In this document: one piece after another, positions 19,074 to 27,325 of the stretch
How positions within the stretch are numbered: position 1 is the first letter of the stretch
Layout: every line of letters starts with the position of its first letter
Assembly (NCBI GenBank): GCA_019637095.1
Contig: JAHBWG010000001.1
Coordinates: 163,780-227,779 of the forward strand
Reading direction: 5' to 3'
Source of the DNA: Sandaracinaceae bacterium
Lineage (GTDB): Bacteria > Myxococcota_A > Polyangia > Polyangiales > Sandaracinaceae
Length of the DNA: 64,000 bases
The notes under the pieces: generated by a model
What the model saw: only the letters and a program-made list of their open reading frames with translations
Told to the model about the DNA's origin: nothing
Databases searched by the model: none
Position numbers and translations under genes: made by a program

Positions 19074-19312
19074 TCGATGAGATCGCGGCGCTGCTCGTCG
19101 ACGCTCGGGCCGCGATCGAACGAGTCATCGCCTACGAGCTGGTCGCGGGACGCACCCAGGACACCAGCGACATCGAGGCCGTGGTGCGCACGCTGGACGG
19201 CGCCGGGGTGGCGATCGACTGGGCCTACGTGGAGCGGTGGTGCGACGCGTGGGAGCTCGGCGATGCCCTCGCGCAGATCCGCACGCGGCTCGCGCCCCGT
19301 CGCCCCGCGTGA
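19070..19312 (+). pseudogene. C-terminal remnant of a nucleotidyltransferase-like protein
   Basis: The 80-codon frame begins at GTG 19070, overlapping the previous gene. It contains Val-Ala-Gly-Arg-Thr-Gln-Asp-Thr-Ser-Asp-Ile-Glu-Ala-Val followed by an Ile-Asp-Trp-Ala-Tyr-Val-Glu-Arg-Trp-Cys-Asp block. Both are characteristic of the last third of stand-alone nucleotidyltransferases, where Gly-Arg-x-x-Asp-x-x-Asp-Ile-Glu precedes the C-terminal helices. The nucleotide-binding half with the Asp-x-Asp pair is absent. It may be translated, but cannot be an active enzyme by itself. Confidence 0.5.
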
Positions 19313-19340
19313 CGTCGCGCGACACGTCGCCGGGATCGGA

Positions 19341-19802
19341 TCAGAACGACCCGACGAGCGCGAGGCCGACGCCCCCGCGCTCCAGGCGCGGCGCGAGCCC
19401 GAGCGCTTCGCGCAGCGCGCGCCGGCGCCGGTCGTTGGCGCCGCCCTCGAGCGCGGTCGCGACGATGAACGTCACGAGCCCCACCCCCGCGCCCGCCGCG
19501 CCGGCGCCGATCGAGATCTCGGCCGGCATGCAGCCGGTCATGCAGTCGAACGAGAGGATCGATCCCGCGAGGATGGCGACGAGCCCGGCCCCGAGGATCA
19601 CCGCCGCCGTGACGTAGAGCGCGGTCGCGACGTCCGCCTGCGCCTGCGCCGCCTCGAGCTCGAGCCGCGCCTCGGCGCGCGCCCGGGACGTCCGCGCTCG
19701 CGACGATTGCGCGCACGCCGGGGCGGTGAGGAGCGCGCTCAGGAGCGACGCGGCGCTGAGCGCGAGCCCGAAGTGGCGAGCGAGGACGTGACGTGCGCGC
19801 AT
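19341..19802 (-). CDS. Secreted membrane protein with two hydrophobic segments
   Basis: The 153-residue protein has a signal peptide (about 1-29, Ala-Cys-Ala-Gln), a charged helix rich in Arg, Glu and Ala, and two membrane segments (about 62-82 and 92-113) separated by a loop with Cys-Met-Thr-Gly-Cys. The C-terminal Arg-rich helix ends in a short beta-like tail. The longer in-frame extension to 20360 runs antisense to the gamma-glutamyltransferase and was discarded. ATG 19802 is preceded by TACCGT at a spacing of eight bases. Function unknown. Confidence 0.7.
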   Translation of the reverse strand: MRARHVLARHFGLALSAASLLSALLTAPACAQSSRARTSRARAEARLELEAAQAQADVATALYVTAAVILGAGLVAILAGSILSFDCMTGCMPAEISIGAGAAGAGVGLVTFIVATALEGGANDRRRRALREALGLAPRLERGGVGLALVGSF

Positions 19803-19810
19803 CGCGCGCG

Positions 19811-19816
19811 ACGGTA
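19811..19816 (-). promoter_or_regulatory. Leaderless-type -10 box (TACCGT)
   Basis: On the minus strand TACCGT ends eight bases before the ATG at 19802. Confidence 0.4.
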
Positions 19817-19882
19817 GCGCGCGATCGACCCAGGCGCGATCGACCCTCGTCGCGACGCGCGAGGCCAGCGCGCCTCGCTCGC

Positions 19883-21307
19883 TCACGTCACGTGCGCGAC
19901 GGCGCCGCCGCGGCGCGGGTCGGCGATCGCCTCGGCGCGGTCGCCCTCGACGCGCACCGCGTTCACGCCGCCGAAGTAGAACGCGCGATCGGGGAACGGG
20001 TGCACGCGCGCGAAGCGCTCGCCGAGCGCGCGCTCGACCGCGTCGGGGTCGCGCCAGCCGGCGCGCTCGAGCCAGACGTGATCGCCCTCGGCGTGGATGC
20101 GCGGCGCCATGATCGCCCCCTCGAGCGAGGCGCCGTGGACGACCCGGTAGAGCACCGCGCCGACCACCGAGCGGATCCGGTTCGAGCCGCCGCTCCCGAG
20201 CGCGAGCGCGGGCCGGCCGCCGTCGAGGGCCACGGTCGGCGCGATCATCGTGGGCAAGACGACGCCCGGCGCGTGCGCGTGGAAGCCGTCCGGGTTGAGG
20301 TCCTCCTCGCCGAGGAAGTTGTTGGGTTGGACGCCGGTGCCCGGCACGACGAAGCCGCACCCCTCACCGTTGGTGAGCGTCACCGCCGCGACGCCGCCCT
20401 CGGCGTCGAGCACGCTGACGTGCGTCGTCGAGCCGTGGCCCGGCGGCGCCGCGCGCGCGCTGGCGAGGCGGCTCGCGGCGGCGAACGCGCAGGCCTCCGC
20501 CACCTCGTCTTCGGGATCGCGACGAGCCGCGAGCGCGGTGAGGAGGCGCGCGACGCGCTCACCACCCGCGTGCGGCGAGGTGAGCACCGTCCACGCGCCG
20601 AGCCGCAGAACGCGCGGCTCGACGACGCGCGGAGCAGCTCGCAAGAGATCTTGCGCGCTCAACAGGCCGCCGCGCGCGGGTCCGAACGCCTCGATCAGCC
20701 CCTCGGTGAAGCGCGACGGCGGCGCGCCGAGCGCGGCCGTCTCCTCGAGCAGCTCCGCGAGCGCCGGGTTCGTCAGCGAGGTCTGCTCCGTCGGGGGGAC
20801 GCCGCTGGCGAGCGCGAGGGCCTCGGGGCTCTGGGTTTGGATGGGCCAGAGCAGGCCGTAGACCATCGCGTTCTGGGCCGACAGCGTGAGGCCCTCGCGC
20901 GCGTGGCGCGCCGCGGGACGCACGAGCTCCGCGAGCGGGCGCCGCCCGAAGCGCCGCGCGGCCTCGAGCAACCCCTCGAGCGCGGCGGGCGGCGCGACCG
21001 AGCCGCGCCCGACGTGGAACGTCTGCGTGGTGGACCCGAAGTCGACCTCGACGCTGCGGAAGTCCGGCGCAGCGGGCGCGCCCTCGAGGCCGGGCATCGT
21101 CGAGAAGAAGTCGACGACGCGCGGCGGCGAATCGGGGAGCGCCACCGTCATCATGCCGGCGCCGCCGGCGCTCGCGAGGAGCGGCTCCGCGACGAACGCC
21201 GTGAACGCCGCCGCGACGGCCGCGTCGACCGCGTTGCCGCCGTCCGCGAGCACGTCCCGCCCGGCCTCGGCGGTGCGGCGATCTCCCGCGGCGACGACCC
21301 CTCGCAT
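19883..21307 (-). CDS. ggt: Gamma-glutamyltransferase-family Ntn hydrolase
   Basis: The 474-residue protein is a gamma-glutamyltransferase homologue. The autocatalytic cleavage site and nucleophile are Thr294 in Gly-Ser-Thr-Thr-His-Val-Ser-Val, with the oxyanion Gly-Ser-Gly-Gly-Ser block about 90 residues later. The N-terminal Gly-Gly-Asn-Ala-Val-Asp-Ala-Ala-Val-Ala-Ala is the usual start of the large subunit. At 474 residues it is shorter than typical GGT (about 550-580), and no signal peptide is visible, so it may be cytoplasmic. It could cleave glutathione or another gamma-glutamyl compound. Confidence 0.9.
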   Translation of the reverse strand: MRGVVAAGDRRTAEAGRDVLADGGNAVDAAVAAAFTAFVAEPLLASAGGAGMMTVALPDSPPRVVDFFSTMPGLEGAPAAPDFRSVEVDFGSTTQTFHVGRGSVAPPAALEGLLEAARRFGRRPLAELVRPAARHAREGLTLSAQNAMVYGLLWPIQTQSPEALALASGVPPTEQTSLTNPALAELLEETAALGAPPSRFTEGLIEAFGPARGGLLSAQDLLRAAPRVVEPRVLRLGAWTVLTSPHAGGERVARLLTALAARRDPEDEVAEACAFAAASRLASARAAPPGHGSTTHVSVLDAEGGVAAVTLTNGEGCGFVVPGTGVQPNNFLGEEDLNPDGFHAHAPGVVLPTMIAPTVALDGGRPALALGSGGSNRIRSVVGAVLYRVVHGASLEGAIMAPRIHAEGDHVWLERAGWRDPDAVERALGERFARVHPFPDRAFYFGGVNAVRVEGDRAEAIADPRRGGAVAHVT

Positions 21308-21316
21308 CGGCGCGGG

Positions 21317-21322
21317 AGCCTA
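21317..21322 (-). promoter_or_regulatory. Leaderless-type -10 box (TAGGCT) for the gamma-glutamyltransferase gene
   Basis: On the minus strand TAGGCT ends nine bases before the ATG at 21307. Confidence 0.4.
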
Positions 21323-21444
21323 CCCGCGGCTGCGCTCGCGCGTGAAGCAATCGACCGATCTCTCGCGCCCTTCACGCCTCTCGCGGCGGCCCCTCGACGC
21401 CTCTCGCTCGCCCCGACCCGCGCGCGAGCCCATGCTCCGCGGCC

Positions 21445-22350
21445 GTGAGCACCTCGAGCCCGGCGAAGGCCCCGAGCGCCCTGCGGGTCAACCTCGCGCT
21501 GATCGCGGTGCAGATCGCCTTCGGCACGCTGCCCGTGACGGGCAAGCTCGCGATGACCGCCGTCGGCCCGTTCGCCCTCTCGCTGGTGCGGATGGTCGGC
21601 GCGGCGGTCGTCCTCGGCGCGATGGCGCTGCGACGCGGGGGCGAGGCGCCGATCCCGCGGCTCGACGTCCTGAAGATCGCGGGGTGTGGGCTGCTCGGCG
21701 TGGCGGGCAATCAGGTGCTGTTCCTCGTCGGCCTCGAGCGCACGAGCGCGGCCAACGCCGCGGTGCTGATCACCACGGTCCCCGTCTTCACGTTCGCCGC
21801 GGCGACGCTTCTCGGGCGGGAGCGCTTCGACCGCCGCGGCGGGCTCGGGCTCGCGCTCGCGCTCGGCGGCGTGCTCGCGGTGGTGCCGCTCGAGCAGGCG
21901 CGCGTGTCGGCGACGAGCTTGATCGGTGACGCCCTGATCGTCGTCAACGCCCTCTGCTACGCGCTCTTCATGGTGCTGGTCAGGCCCCTGGTCGGACGCC
22001 ACGGGAGCCGGCGGGTGATCGCGATCGCGTTCGGCGCGTCGGTGATCGCCGTCGCCCCGTTCGGGGCGCCCGAGCTCCACCCCTCGATCGCCGCGCTCGA
22101 TCCGTCCTCTGGGCTCGCGCTCCTCTACGTCGTCCTGGTGCCGACGATCCTCACCTACCTGCTCAACACCTGGGCGCTCGGGCACGCTCGCGCGTCGACG
22201 GTGGCGATCTTCATCTACCTGCAGCCGCTGGTTGGGCTCGTCCTGGCGGCCGTCGTGCTCGGCGAGCCCCTCGGCGCGCGGATGCTCGGCGGTGCCGCCG
22301 CGATCGTGGCCGGCGTGGCGGTCGTCGCGGGCCGCCGCACCGCACGCTGA
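21445..22350 (+). CDS. EamA/DMT-family transporter
   Basis: The 301-residue protein has ten hydrophobic segments in two five-helix halves, each carrying an EamA domain. The second half includes Val-Pro-Thr-Ile-Leu-Thr-Tyr-Leu-Leu-Asn and Leu-Gln-Pro-Leu-Val-Gly, both typical of the family. These proteins export or exchange small metabolites across the inner membrane; the substrate cannot be deduced. The GTG start is preceded by CATGCT at eight bases, a weaker relative of the TANNNT boxes seen elsewhere. Confidence 0.88.
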   Translation: MSTSSPAKAPSALRVNLALIAVQIAFGTLPVTGKLAMTAVGPFALSLVRMVGAAVVLGAMALRRGGEAPIPRLDVLKIAGCGLLGVAGNQVLFLVGLERTSAANAAVLITTVPVFTFAAATLLGRERFDRRGGLGLALALGGVLAVVPLEQARVSATSLIGDALIVVNALCYALFMVLVRPLVGRHGSRRVIAIAFGASVIAVAPFGAPELHPSIAALDPSSGLALLYVVLVPTILTYLLNTWALGHARASTVAIFIYLQPLVGLVLAAVVLGEPLGARMLGGAAAIVAGVAVVAGRRTAR

Positions 22351-22380
22351 GCGTGCGTCAGGCGGCGACGCTCCCGTCGG

Positions 22381-22807
22381 ATGCTGACCGAGGAGGAGGA
22401 GGGACGCTGGCTCGACGCCCTCCACGCGCGGACGGCGCCGCGCGGCGAGGCGCGGGTCGACGCCGAGGACGCGGGCGTCCCCGAGGACATGCAGGACGGC
22501 GCGGTCGACCCCGACGGCGGGGTGGCCTGGCGCCTCGTCGCGCCGACGCTCGGGCGGGACGCGCTCGCGCCGCTCGAAGCGCGCGTCGGTCCGCTGCCCC
22601 GCGCGCTCGTCGGTTGGCTCACCGCGCCGCACCACCTCTTCCGACAGGTGAACACCGCCCGCGGGCACCTGCTCTGGCTCCCGACGACGCCGACCGTCTG
22701 CGTCGCGCGGCTCGCCGCTCGGCGAGCTCGCCCACGCGGCGGGAGCGGAGCTGGCCCGCGGGGACGCGCCCGGCGCGCGCTACAGCGGCGCGCGCGTCGC
22801 GTCGTAG
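22381..22807 (+). pseudogene. SMI1/KNR4-like gene disrupted by a frameshift
   Basis: From ATG 22381 about 100 codons read as a normal acidic protein, with Leu-Pro-Arg-Ala-Leu-Val-Gly-Trp-Leu followed by His-His-Leu-Phe-Arg-Gln-Val and Leu-Trp-Leu-Pro-Thr-Thr-Pro, a pattern seen in SMI1/KNR4-type proteins. Around 22685-22690 the frame turns into Arg/Gly-rich shadow sequence. The +1 frame continues plausibly from there (Asp-Arg-Pro-Ser-Ala, then Pro-Leu-Gly-Glu-Leu-Ala-His-Ala-Ala) to a TAG at 22805-22807. A single indel, in the genome or the assembly, would explain this. The tail overlaps the convergent monooxygenase gene by 28 bases. Confidence 0.4.
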
Positions 22808-23943
22808 CCGAGCTGCGCGCGCATCACCCGGTCCACGAGGAAGTCGGGGGTCGCAGCGAACGCGAGGCTCCGCAGCGCGACGAGCGGCGCGCTCGACCAG
22901 CCGCCGATGCGGCCGACGCGGCGCGACTGCTCGACGATGCGCGAGGTGCGCGGCATGCGCGCGCGCTCGTAGGCGGCGAAGGCGCGCGCGTGGTCGGTCG
23001 GGTGCGCGGCGAGCGCGCGCGCGAGCACGATGGCGTCCTCGATCGCCATGCACGCGCCCTGCCCGAGGTTGGGCGTCGTCGGGTGCGCCGCGTCGCCGAG
23101 CAGCGTGACCCTGCCCGCGCTCCAGCTCGGCGCGGGTGGCCGATCGTAGAGATCGTTGCGCAGGATCGCGTCCGGACGCGTCGCCTCGAGCGCCTCGGGG
23201 AAGCCGAACGCGAAGCCGTCGAACCACGCGGCGAGCGCCGCCTTGCGCTCCTCGGGCACGTCGGGCTCCCCCTCGGGCGCCGGCCGGGTCGCCCACCAGT
23301 AGATGCGTCCGGGGCCGATCGAGCACACCGCGCAGCGCAGCCCGCGCCCTTGCACCTCGCGCAGCACGTGCGGCTCGCGCGCGCCGAGATCGCAGACCCC
23401 GCGGTAGCAGGTCTCGCCCGCGTACGACGGCGCCGCCTCGCCGAGGATCGCCGCGCGCACCGCGGAGCGCAGGCCGTCCGCGCCGACGACCAGCGCGCCG
23501 CGCACCGCACCCCCGCCGTCGAGCCGTACCGTCACCCCATCGGCGTCCTGCTCGAGCCCGCTCACGCGCGCGCCCAGCGTCACCGTCGCCGGATCGACGA
23601 GCGACGCGATCGCCGCGTGCAGCTCCGCGCGGTGCACCACGTACGAGCCGGCGCCGAACGCGCTCGTGATGCCCGCGACGTCGACTCGCGAGACGACGCG
23701 ACCGCTCGCCGTCGCGATCTCGCCGCATCGGACCTCCGAGCCACGCTCCCACAGCGAGGGCGGGACGCCGATCGCCGAGAGGCACCGCGCCGCGTTCGTC
23801 CACAGCCCGACGCCGGCGCCGACCTCGCCGAGCGCGTCGGCCTGCTCGAGCACGCGCACCCGCCGGCCGTCGCGCGCGAGCGCCGCCGCCAGCGTCAGGC
23901 CGCCGATCCCCGCGCCCACGATGATCAACGCGTCGTCGTCCAC
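22780..23943 (-). CDS. FAD-dependent aromatic-type monooxygenase
   Basis: The 387-residue protein is a class A flavoprotein monooxygenase. The FAD-binding Gly-Ala-Gly-Ile-Gly-Gly lies at about 9-14, the Asp-Gly motif in Val-Gly-Ala-Asp-Gly-Leu-Arg-Ser at about 155, and Gly-Asp-Ala-Ala-His-Pro-Thr-Thr-Pro-Asn-Leu-Gly-Gln-Gly at about 280. It would use NAD(P)H and oxygen to hydroxylate an aromatic or similar ring compound; the substrate is not identifiable. I use the GTG at 23943 rather than the longer ATG frame (24033), because FAD-binding sequence begins at once and a TACCGT box sits seven bases upstream. Confidence 0.88.
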   Translation of the reverse strand: MDDDALIIVGAGIGGLTLAAALARDGRRVRVLEQADALGEVGAGVGLWTNAARCLSAIGVPPSLWERGSEVRCGEIATASGRVVSRVDVAGITSAFGAGSYVVHRAELHAAIASLVDPATVTLGARVSGLEQDADGVTVRLDGGGAVRGALVVGADGLRSAVRAAILGEAAPSYAGETCYRGVCDLGAREPHVLREVQGRGLRCAVCSIGPGRIYWWATRPAPEGEPDVPEERKAALAAWFDGFAFGFPEALEATRPDAILRNDLYDRPPAPSWSAGRVTLLGDAAHPTTPNLGQGACMAIEDAIVLARALAAHPTDHARAFAAYERARMPRTSRIVEQSRRVGRIGGWSSAPLVALRSLAFAATPDFLVDRVMRAQLGYDATRAPL

Positions 23944-23950
23944 GCGGCCG

Positions 23951-23956
23951 ACGGTA
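23951..23956 (-). promoter_or_regulatory. Leaderless-type -10 box (TACCGT) for the monooxygenase gene
   Basis: On the minus strand TACCGT ends seven bases before the GTG at 23943, supporting that start. Confidence 0.45.
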
Positions 23957-24063
23957 GGTGCGCCCGGGCGCGGGGACAAGCGTCGCCCGGCGGCCACGCC
24001 GCTCGGCTGCGGGGCTCGCGACGCGCGATCCACACCGGCGCGAGCGGCGCTTGGGCGGCTCGG

Positions 24064-25431
24064 TCAGCCCTCGACGCCGCGGATCGTCACGGTGAGCCCG
24101 CCCTCCTCGGGCGACTCGAACGTCAGCGCGTAGCCGTGCCGCTCGGCGACGTCGCGCACGATGTGCAGCCCCAGGCCCAGCCCCGTCGGGCGGCGCTGGC
24201 GCGCGTCGCCGCCGCGGAACTCGCGCTCGCCGACGCGCGCGAGCTCCTCCTCGGGGATGCCGGGGCCGTCGTCCTTGACGACGATCGTGAAGCCCGGCTC
24301 GAGGATCACCGCGACGTGCCCGCCCTCCTCGTTGTAGCGGATGGCGTTGTGGACGAGGTTGCCGACCATCTGCTCGAGCAGCGTCGAGTCGGCGCGCACG
24401 CGCACCGGCGCCTCGGGGACGGCGTGGTTCAGCGCGACGCCGCGCGTCTTGGCGATCGGCGCGTGCCGCGCGACGACGCGCTCGACGAGCTCGCCGAGGT
24501 CGAGCTCGTGGCGCTTGATCATCGGCTCGCCCGCGTCGAGGCGCGCGGCGGCGCTGAGGTTCTTCACGAGCGCGCCGAGGTAGTGCGCCTCCTCCATCGC
24601 CGCGCGCACGGTCGGCTCGTCGTCGCCGCCGCGCGCGCGCAGCTCGCTCAGGTGTCCCTGCAGCACCGTGAGCGGGACCATCACGTCGTGCGTGGTGCTC
24701 TGCAGGAACTCGGTCAGCGCGCGATCGCGCGCGGAGACCTCCTCGAGCCGCAATCGGATCTGCGCGCTCGCGTCGTTGAACGCCCGCGCGAGGTCGGCGA
24801 CCTCGTCCTTGCCCTCGACGGGGACGTCACCCTCGTAGCCGCCGGACGCCTGTCCGCGCACCGCCGCCTCGAGCCTTCGAATGCGGCGCACCACCGGACC
24901 GAGCGCGACGAGCGCCGCGAGCACCGTGAGCACGACCGCGCTGAGCGCGAACTCGACCGTGCCGAGCGCGCTCTCGGACGCGGCGGGCCCGGTGAGGGGG
25001 CGCTCGACGACGACGACACTGCACGGTCCGTCCCACGGCATCCGCATCGCCACGCGGACGCGCGCTGCGGCGAAGTCCGCCGCGACGCTCTCGCCGGCCG
25101 CGAGCGCCGCCCGGAGCGGCGCGTCGAGCGGCGCGAATTCGGGGGAGCGCGGGGTGTAGAGCTCGTCGTAGACGCCGAGGATGCGGCCGAAGCGCCGCCC
25201 CGGCCCGAGCGCGCCGGGGCGCGGCCGGCGCCCCACGGGCCCGCGCACGAACGCCTCCGGGCGCTCCTCGCAGATCTCGCGCCCGCGCGCCTCCATGCGC
25301 TCGACGGTAGCCTCGTAGGTGGCGTTCACCAGCGCGCGCCGCGCGTTCCACGTCGTGTAGAGCGCGAAGCCTCCGACGATCGGCACGGCGAGCGCCAGCA
25401 GCGTCAGCGCGAGGCGCGCGCGGAGCCTCAC
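24064..25431 (-). CDS. Membrane sensor histidine kinase
   Basis: The 455-residue protein has two membrane helices (about 8-27 and 160-180) flanking a periplasmic domain of roughly 130 residues. A HAMP-like linker follows, then a kinase core: H-box with His248 in Ser-Thr-Thr-His-Asp-Val, N-box Asn362, G1 Asp-Asp-Gly-Pro-Gly-Ile-Pro (387-393) and G2 Gly-Leu-Gly-Leu-Gly-Leu-His (417-423). The signal is unknown. The GTG start at 25431 overlaps the stop of the response regulator, so kinase and regulator are co-transcribed and probably coupled in translation. Confidence 0.92.
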   Translation of the reverse strand: MRLRARLALTLLALAVPIVGGFALYTTWNARRALVNATYEATVERMEARGREICEERPEAFVRGPVGRRPRPGALGPGRRFGRILGVYDELYTPRSPEFAPLDAPLRAALAAGESVAADFAAARVRVAMRMPWDGPCSVVVVERPLTGPAASESALGTVEFALSAVVLTVLAALVALGPVVRRIRRLEAAVRGQASGGYEGDVPVEGKDEVADLARAFNDASAQIRLRLEEVSARDRALTEFLQSTTHDVMVPLTVLQGHLSELRARGGDDEPTVRAAMEEAHYLGALVKNLSAAARLDAGEPMIKRHELDLGELVERVVARHAPIAKTRGVALNHAVPEAPVRVRADSTLLEQMVGNLVHNAIRYNEEGGHVAVILEPGFTIVVKDDGPGIPEEELARVGEREFRGGDARQRRPTGLGLGLHIVRDVAERHGYALTFESPEEGGLTVTIRGVEG

Positions 25432-26102
25432 GCGTCCTCGCTCGCGTCGAAGCGGTAGCCGATGCCCCACACCGTCGCGATGCGCTTGGACTCGACGCCG
25501 AGCTTCTTGCGGAGCCGCGACATGTGGACGTCGAGCGTGCGCGCGTTGCCCATGCGCTCGGGGTCGAGCACGCGGTCGACCAGCGCGTCGCGGGTGATCG
25601 CCTGGTTCGGCCGGCGCACGAGCTCGGCGAGCAGGTCGAACTCCACCTTGGTCAGCTCGACGGGCGCGCCCGCGACCTCCGCGACGCGCGCGGAGAGATC
25701 GACGCGCAGCGCGCCGACCACGACGCCCTCGGCGCGCGTCATCACCGGGCGCCGCAGGCGCGCCTTCACGCGCGCGACGAGCTCCTCGGGCCAGAAGGGC
25801 TTGGTCACGTAGTCGTCGGCCCCGAGCTCGAGCCCGCGCACGCGGTCGGCCGGGTGATCGCGCGCGGTCAGGATCAGCACCGGCACGTCGCTCGTCTTGC
25901 GGTAGCGCTTGAGCACGTCGAGCCCGTAGGTGCCCGGGAGCATCAGGTCGAGGATCACGAGCGCGTAGGGCGCCGGGTCCTCGCGCGCGGCGACGTCGCC
26001 GTCGTCGATCCACTTCACCGCCCAGCCCGCGCGCTCGAGCTGCTCGACGATCTGCCGCCCGAGCTGCGCGTCGTCTTCGACGACCAGAATGCGCTCCGCC
26101 AT
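25428..26102 (-). CDS. OmpR-family response regulator
   Basis: The 224-residue protein has a receiver domain with the acidic pair Asp10-Asp11, phosphoacceptor Asp52 in Leu-Asp-Leu-Met-Leu-Pro-Gly, Thr80 and Lys101 in Val-Thr-Lys-Pro-Phe. A winged-helix OmpR/PhoB domain (about 130-220) ends in Val-Trp-Gly-Ile-Gly-Tyr-Arg-Phe. It is the cognate partner of the overlapping histidine kinase gene and likely regulates transcription. A TACGGT box is placed six bases before the ATG. Confidence 0.94.
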   Translation of the reverse strand: MAERILVVEDDAQLGRQIVEQLERAGWAVKWIDDGDVAAREDPAPYALVILDLMLPGTYGLDVLKRYRKTSDVPVLILTARDHPADRVRGLELGADDYVTKPFWPEELVARVKARLRRPVMTRAEGVVVGALRVDLSARVAEVAGAPVELTKVEFDLLAELVRRPNQAITRDALVDRVLDPERMGNARTLDVHMSRLRKKLGVESKRIATVWGIGYRFDASEDA

Positions 26103-26108
26103 CGGCGC

Positions 26109-26114
26109 ACCGTA
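26109..26114 (-). promoter_or_regulatory. Leaderless-type -10 box (TACGGT) for the two-component operon
   Basis: On the minus strand TACGGT ends six bases before the ATG at 26102. Confidence 0.45.
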
Positions 26115-26188
26115 GCATCGCGGCTTGAACCCGACCGCGCGCAGCCGTCATGCTGTCGGAGCTTGGTTCTCGATTGCGAGGTGTGCCG

Positions 26189-27325
26189 ATGAATCGATGC
26201 TGGGGAGCCGCGGCGTTGGTGGCGGCGTGGGGAGTCGCGGGATCGGCGGGCGCGGACACGGGGGTCGTGGTCGACGGGATGTGCGTCGACCTCGACCCCG
26301 CGATCACGAGCCAGTGCGCGGCGGCCGGGACCACGTGCCGCGTGCTCGACATGGACGGGCGCTGCCGCCGCATCGAGGACGACTTCTACTGCCTGCCGGA
26401 GGCGAGCCTGACCTGCTGCGACGACGCGACCGACTGCCCGCGCGCGGTCGGGGGCAGCCTCGGCCGCTGCGCGGCGCTGCCCGACCTCGACCTGCGCATC
26501 TGCCTCGATCCGGTCCGGACGTACTGCGCCGATGATCCGAGCGCGGCGACCGTCCGCGCCTGCCACACGCGGGAGGGGCGGCTCGTGCCGTGGGTCGAGG
26601 GCGACTGCGACGGAGACGGCGTCCCGAACGGCATCGAGGTCGCGCGCGACACCGATCCGTGCGTCGCCCCGACCCCGCGCGGAGTGCACGTGCCGGGCAC
26701 CCAGGACTGCGCGCCGCTCACCATCACGTGCATCCTCGATCAGCGCTGCGAGCTGCCGTCCGGCCGCGAGGGGCTGTGCGCGCGCACCGCCGATCGCACC
26801 GGCCTCGAGTGCGTGCCCGCCGAGCCGGAGCGCGAGCTCTTCTGCGGCGGTCCCGAGTTCGTGTGCCCCGACGGACTGCGGGAGGTGCGCGACGAGGCGG
26901 CGATGCGCGCGTTCTGCGCGCCGAACTACTGCCCGCACATCGACGGGCCGCTCCCGCCCGCGTGCATCCGCGAGCCGGGGGGCCGCGAGCTCACCGCGCC
27001 GGGGCACGGCGACTGCGACGGCGACGGCGTCGAGAACCGCGACGACGAGAGCCCGTGCGGCGGCGAGGTCCCCGGTCCCGACGGGGGCGTCGGCGCGGAC
27101 GCGGCGGTCGTCGGCCCGGACGGGGGCGTCACGCCCGGGCTCGACGGCGGCGAGGGGCCGCCGCCGGGCGGCGACCCTCCCGGCTTCGGTGGCGGCGGCG
27201 GGTGCGTGTGCCGCGCCGCGCCCGCACGAAGCGCGAGCGGAGGCCTGCTCCCCTTGCTGCTCGCCGCGCTCGCGCTCAGCCGCCGAGCATCGCGTCGAGC
27301 TCGCCGGCCTCCGCGAGCTTCGTGA
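26189..27325 (+). CDS. Cys-rich secreted protein with MYXO-CTERM-like tail
   Basis: The 378-residue protein has a signal peptide (to about residue 22) and a Cys-rich body with about 25 cysteines. Two Asp-Cys-Asp-Gly-Asp-Gly calcium-loop motifs (thrombospondin type 3/MopE-like) and a Gly/Pro/Asp-rich linker follow. The C-terminus has Gly-Cys-Val-Cys, a hydrophobic stretch of about 15 residues and an Arg-rich end, which matches the layout of the MYXO-CTERM cell-surface sorting signal. It is expected on the cell surface. ATG 26189 was chosen because the signal peptide begins there; a start at 26150 is possible. The last 50 bases overlap the convergent glutaredoxin-like gene. Confidence 0.8.
   Translation: MNRCWGAAALVAAWGVAGSAGADTGVVVDGMCVDLDPAITSQCAAAGTTCRVLDMDGRCRRIEDDFYCLPEASLTCCDDATDCPRAVGGSLGRCAALPDLDLRICLDPVRTYCADDPSAATVRACHTREGRLVPWVEGDCDGDGVPNGIEVARDTDPCVAPTPRGVHVPGTQDCAPLTITCILDQRCELPSGREGLCARTADRTGLECVPAEPERELFCGGPEFVCPDGLREVRDEAAMRAFCAPNYCPHIDGPLPPACIREPGGRELTAPGHGDCDGDGVENRDDESPCGGEVPGPDGGVGADAAVVGPDGGVTPGLDGGEGPPPGGDPPGFGGGGGCVCRAAPARSASGGLLPLLLAALALSRRASRRARRPPRAS

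Noticed and set aside
19803..20360. N-terminal extension of the gene at 19341-19802
   Set aside because: The extension is antisense to the gamma-glutamyltransferase gene and is Arg-rich; a signal peptide begins at 19802.
22381..25458. A 1025-codon plus-strand frame through the monooxygenase and histidine kinase genes
   Set aside because: Only the first 100 codons read as protein; the rest is antisense to two well-recognised genes.
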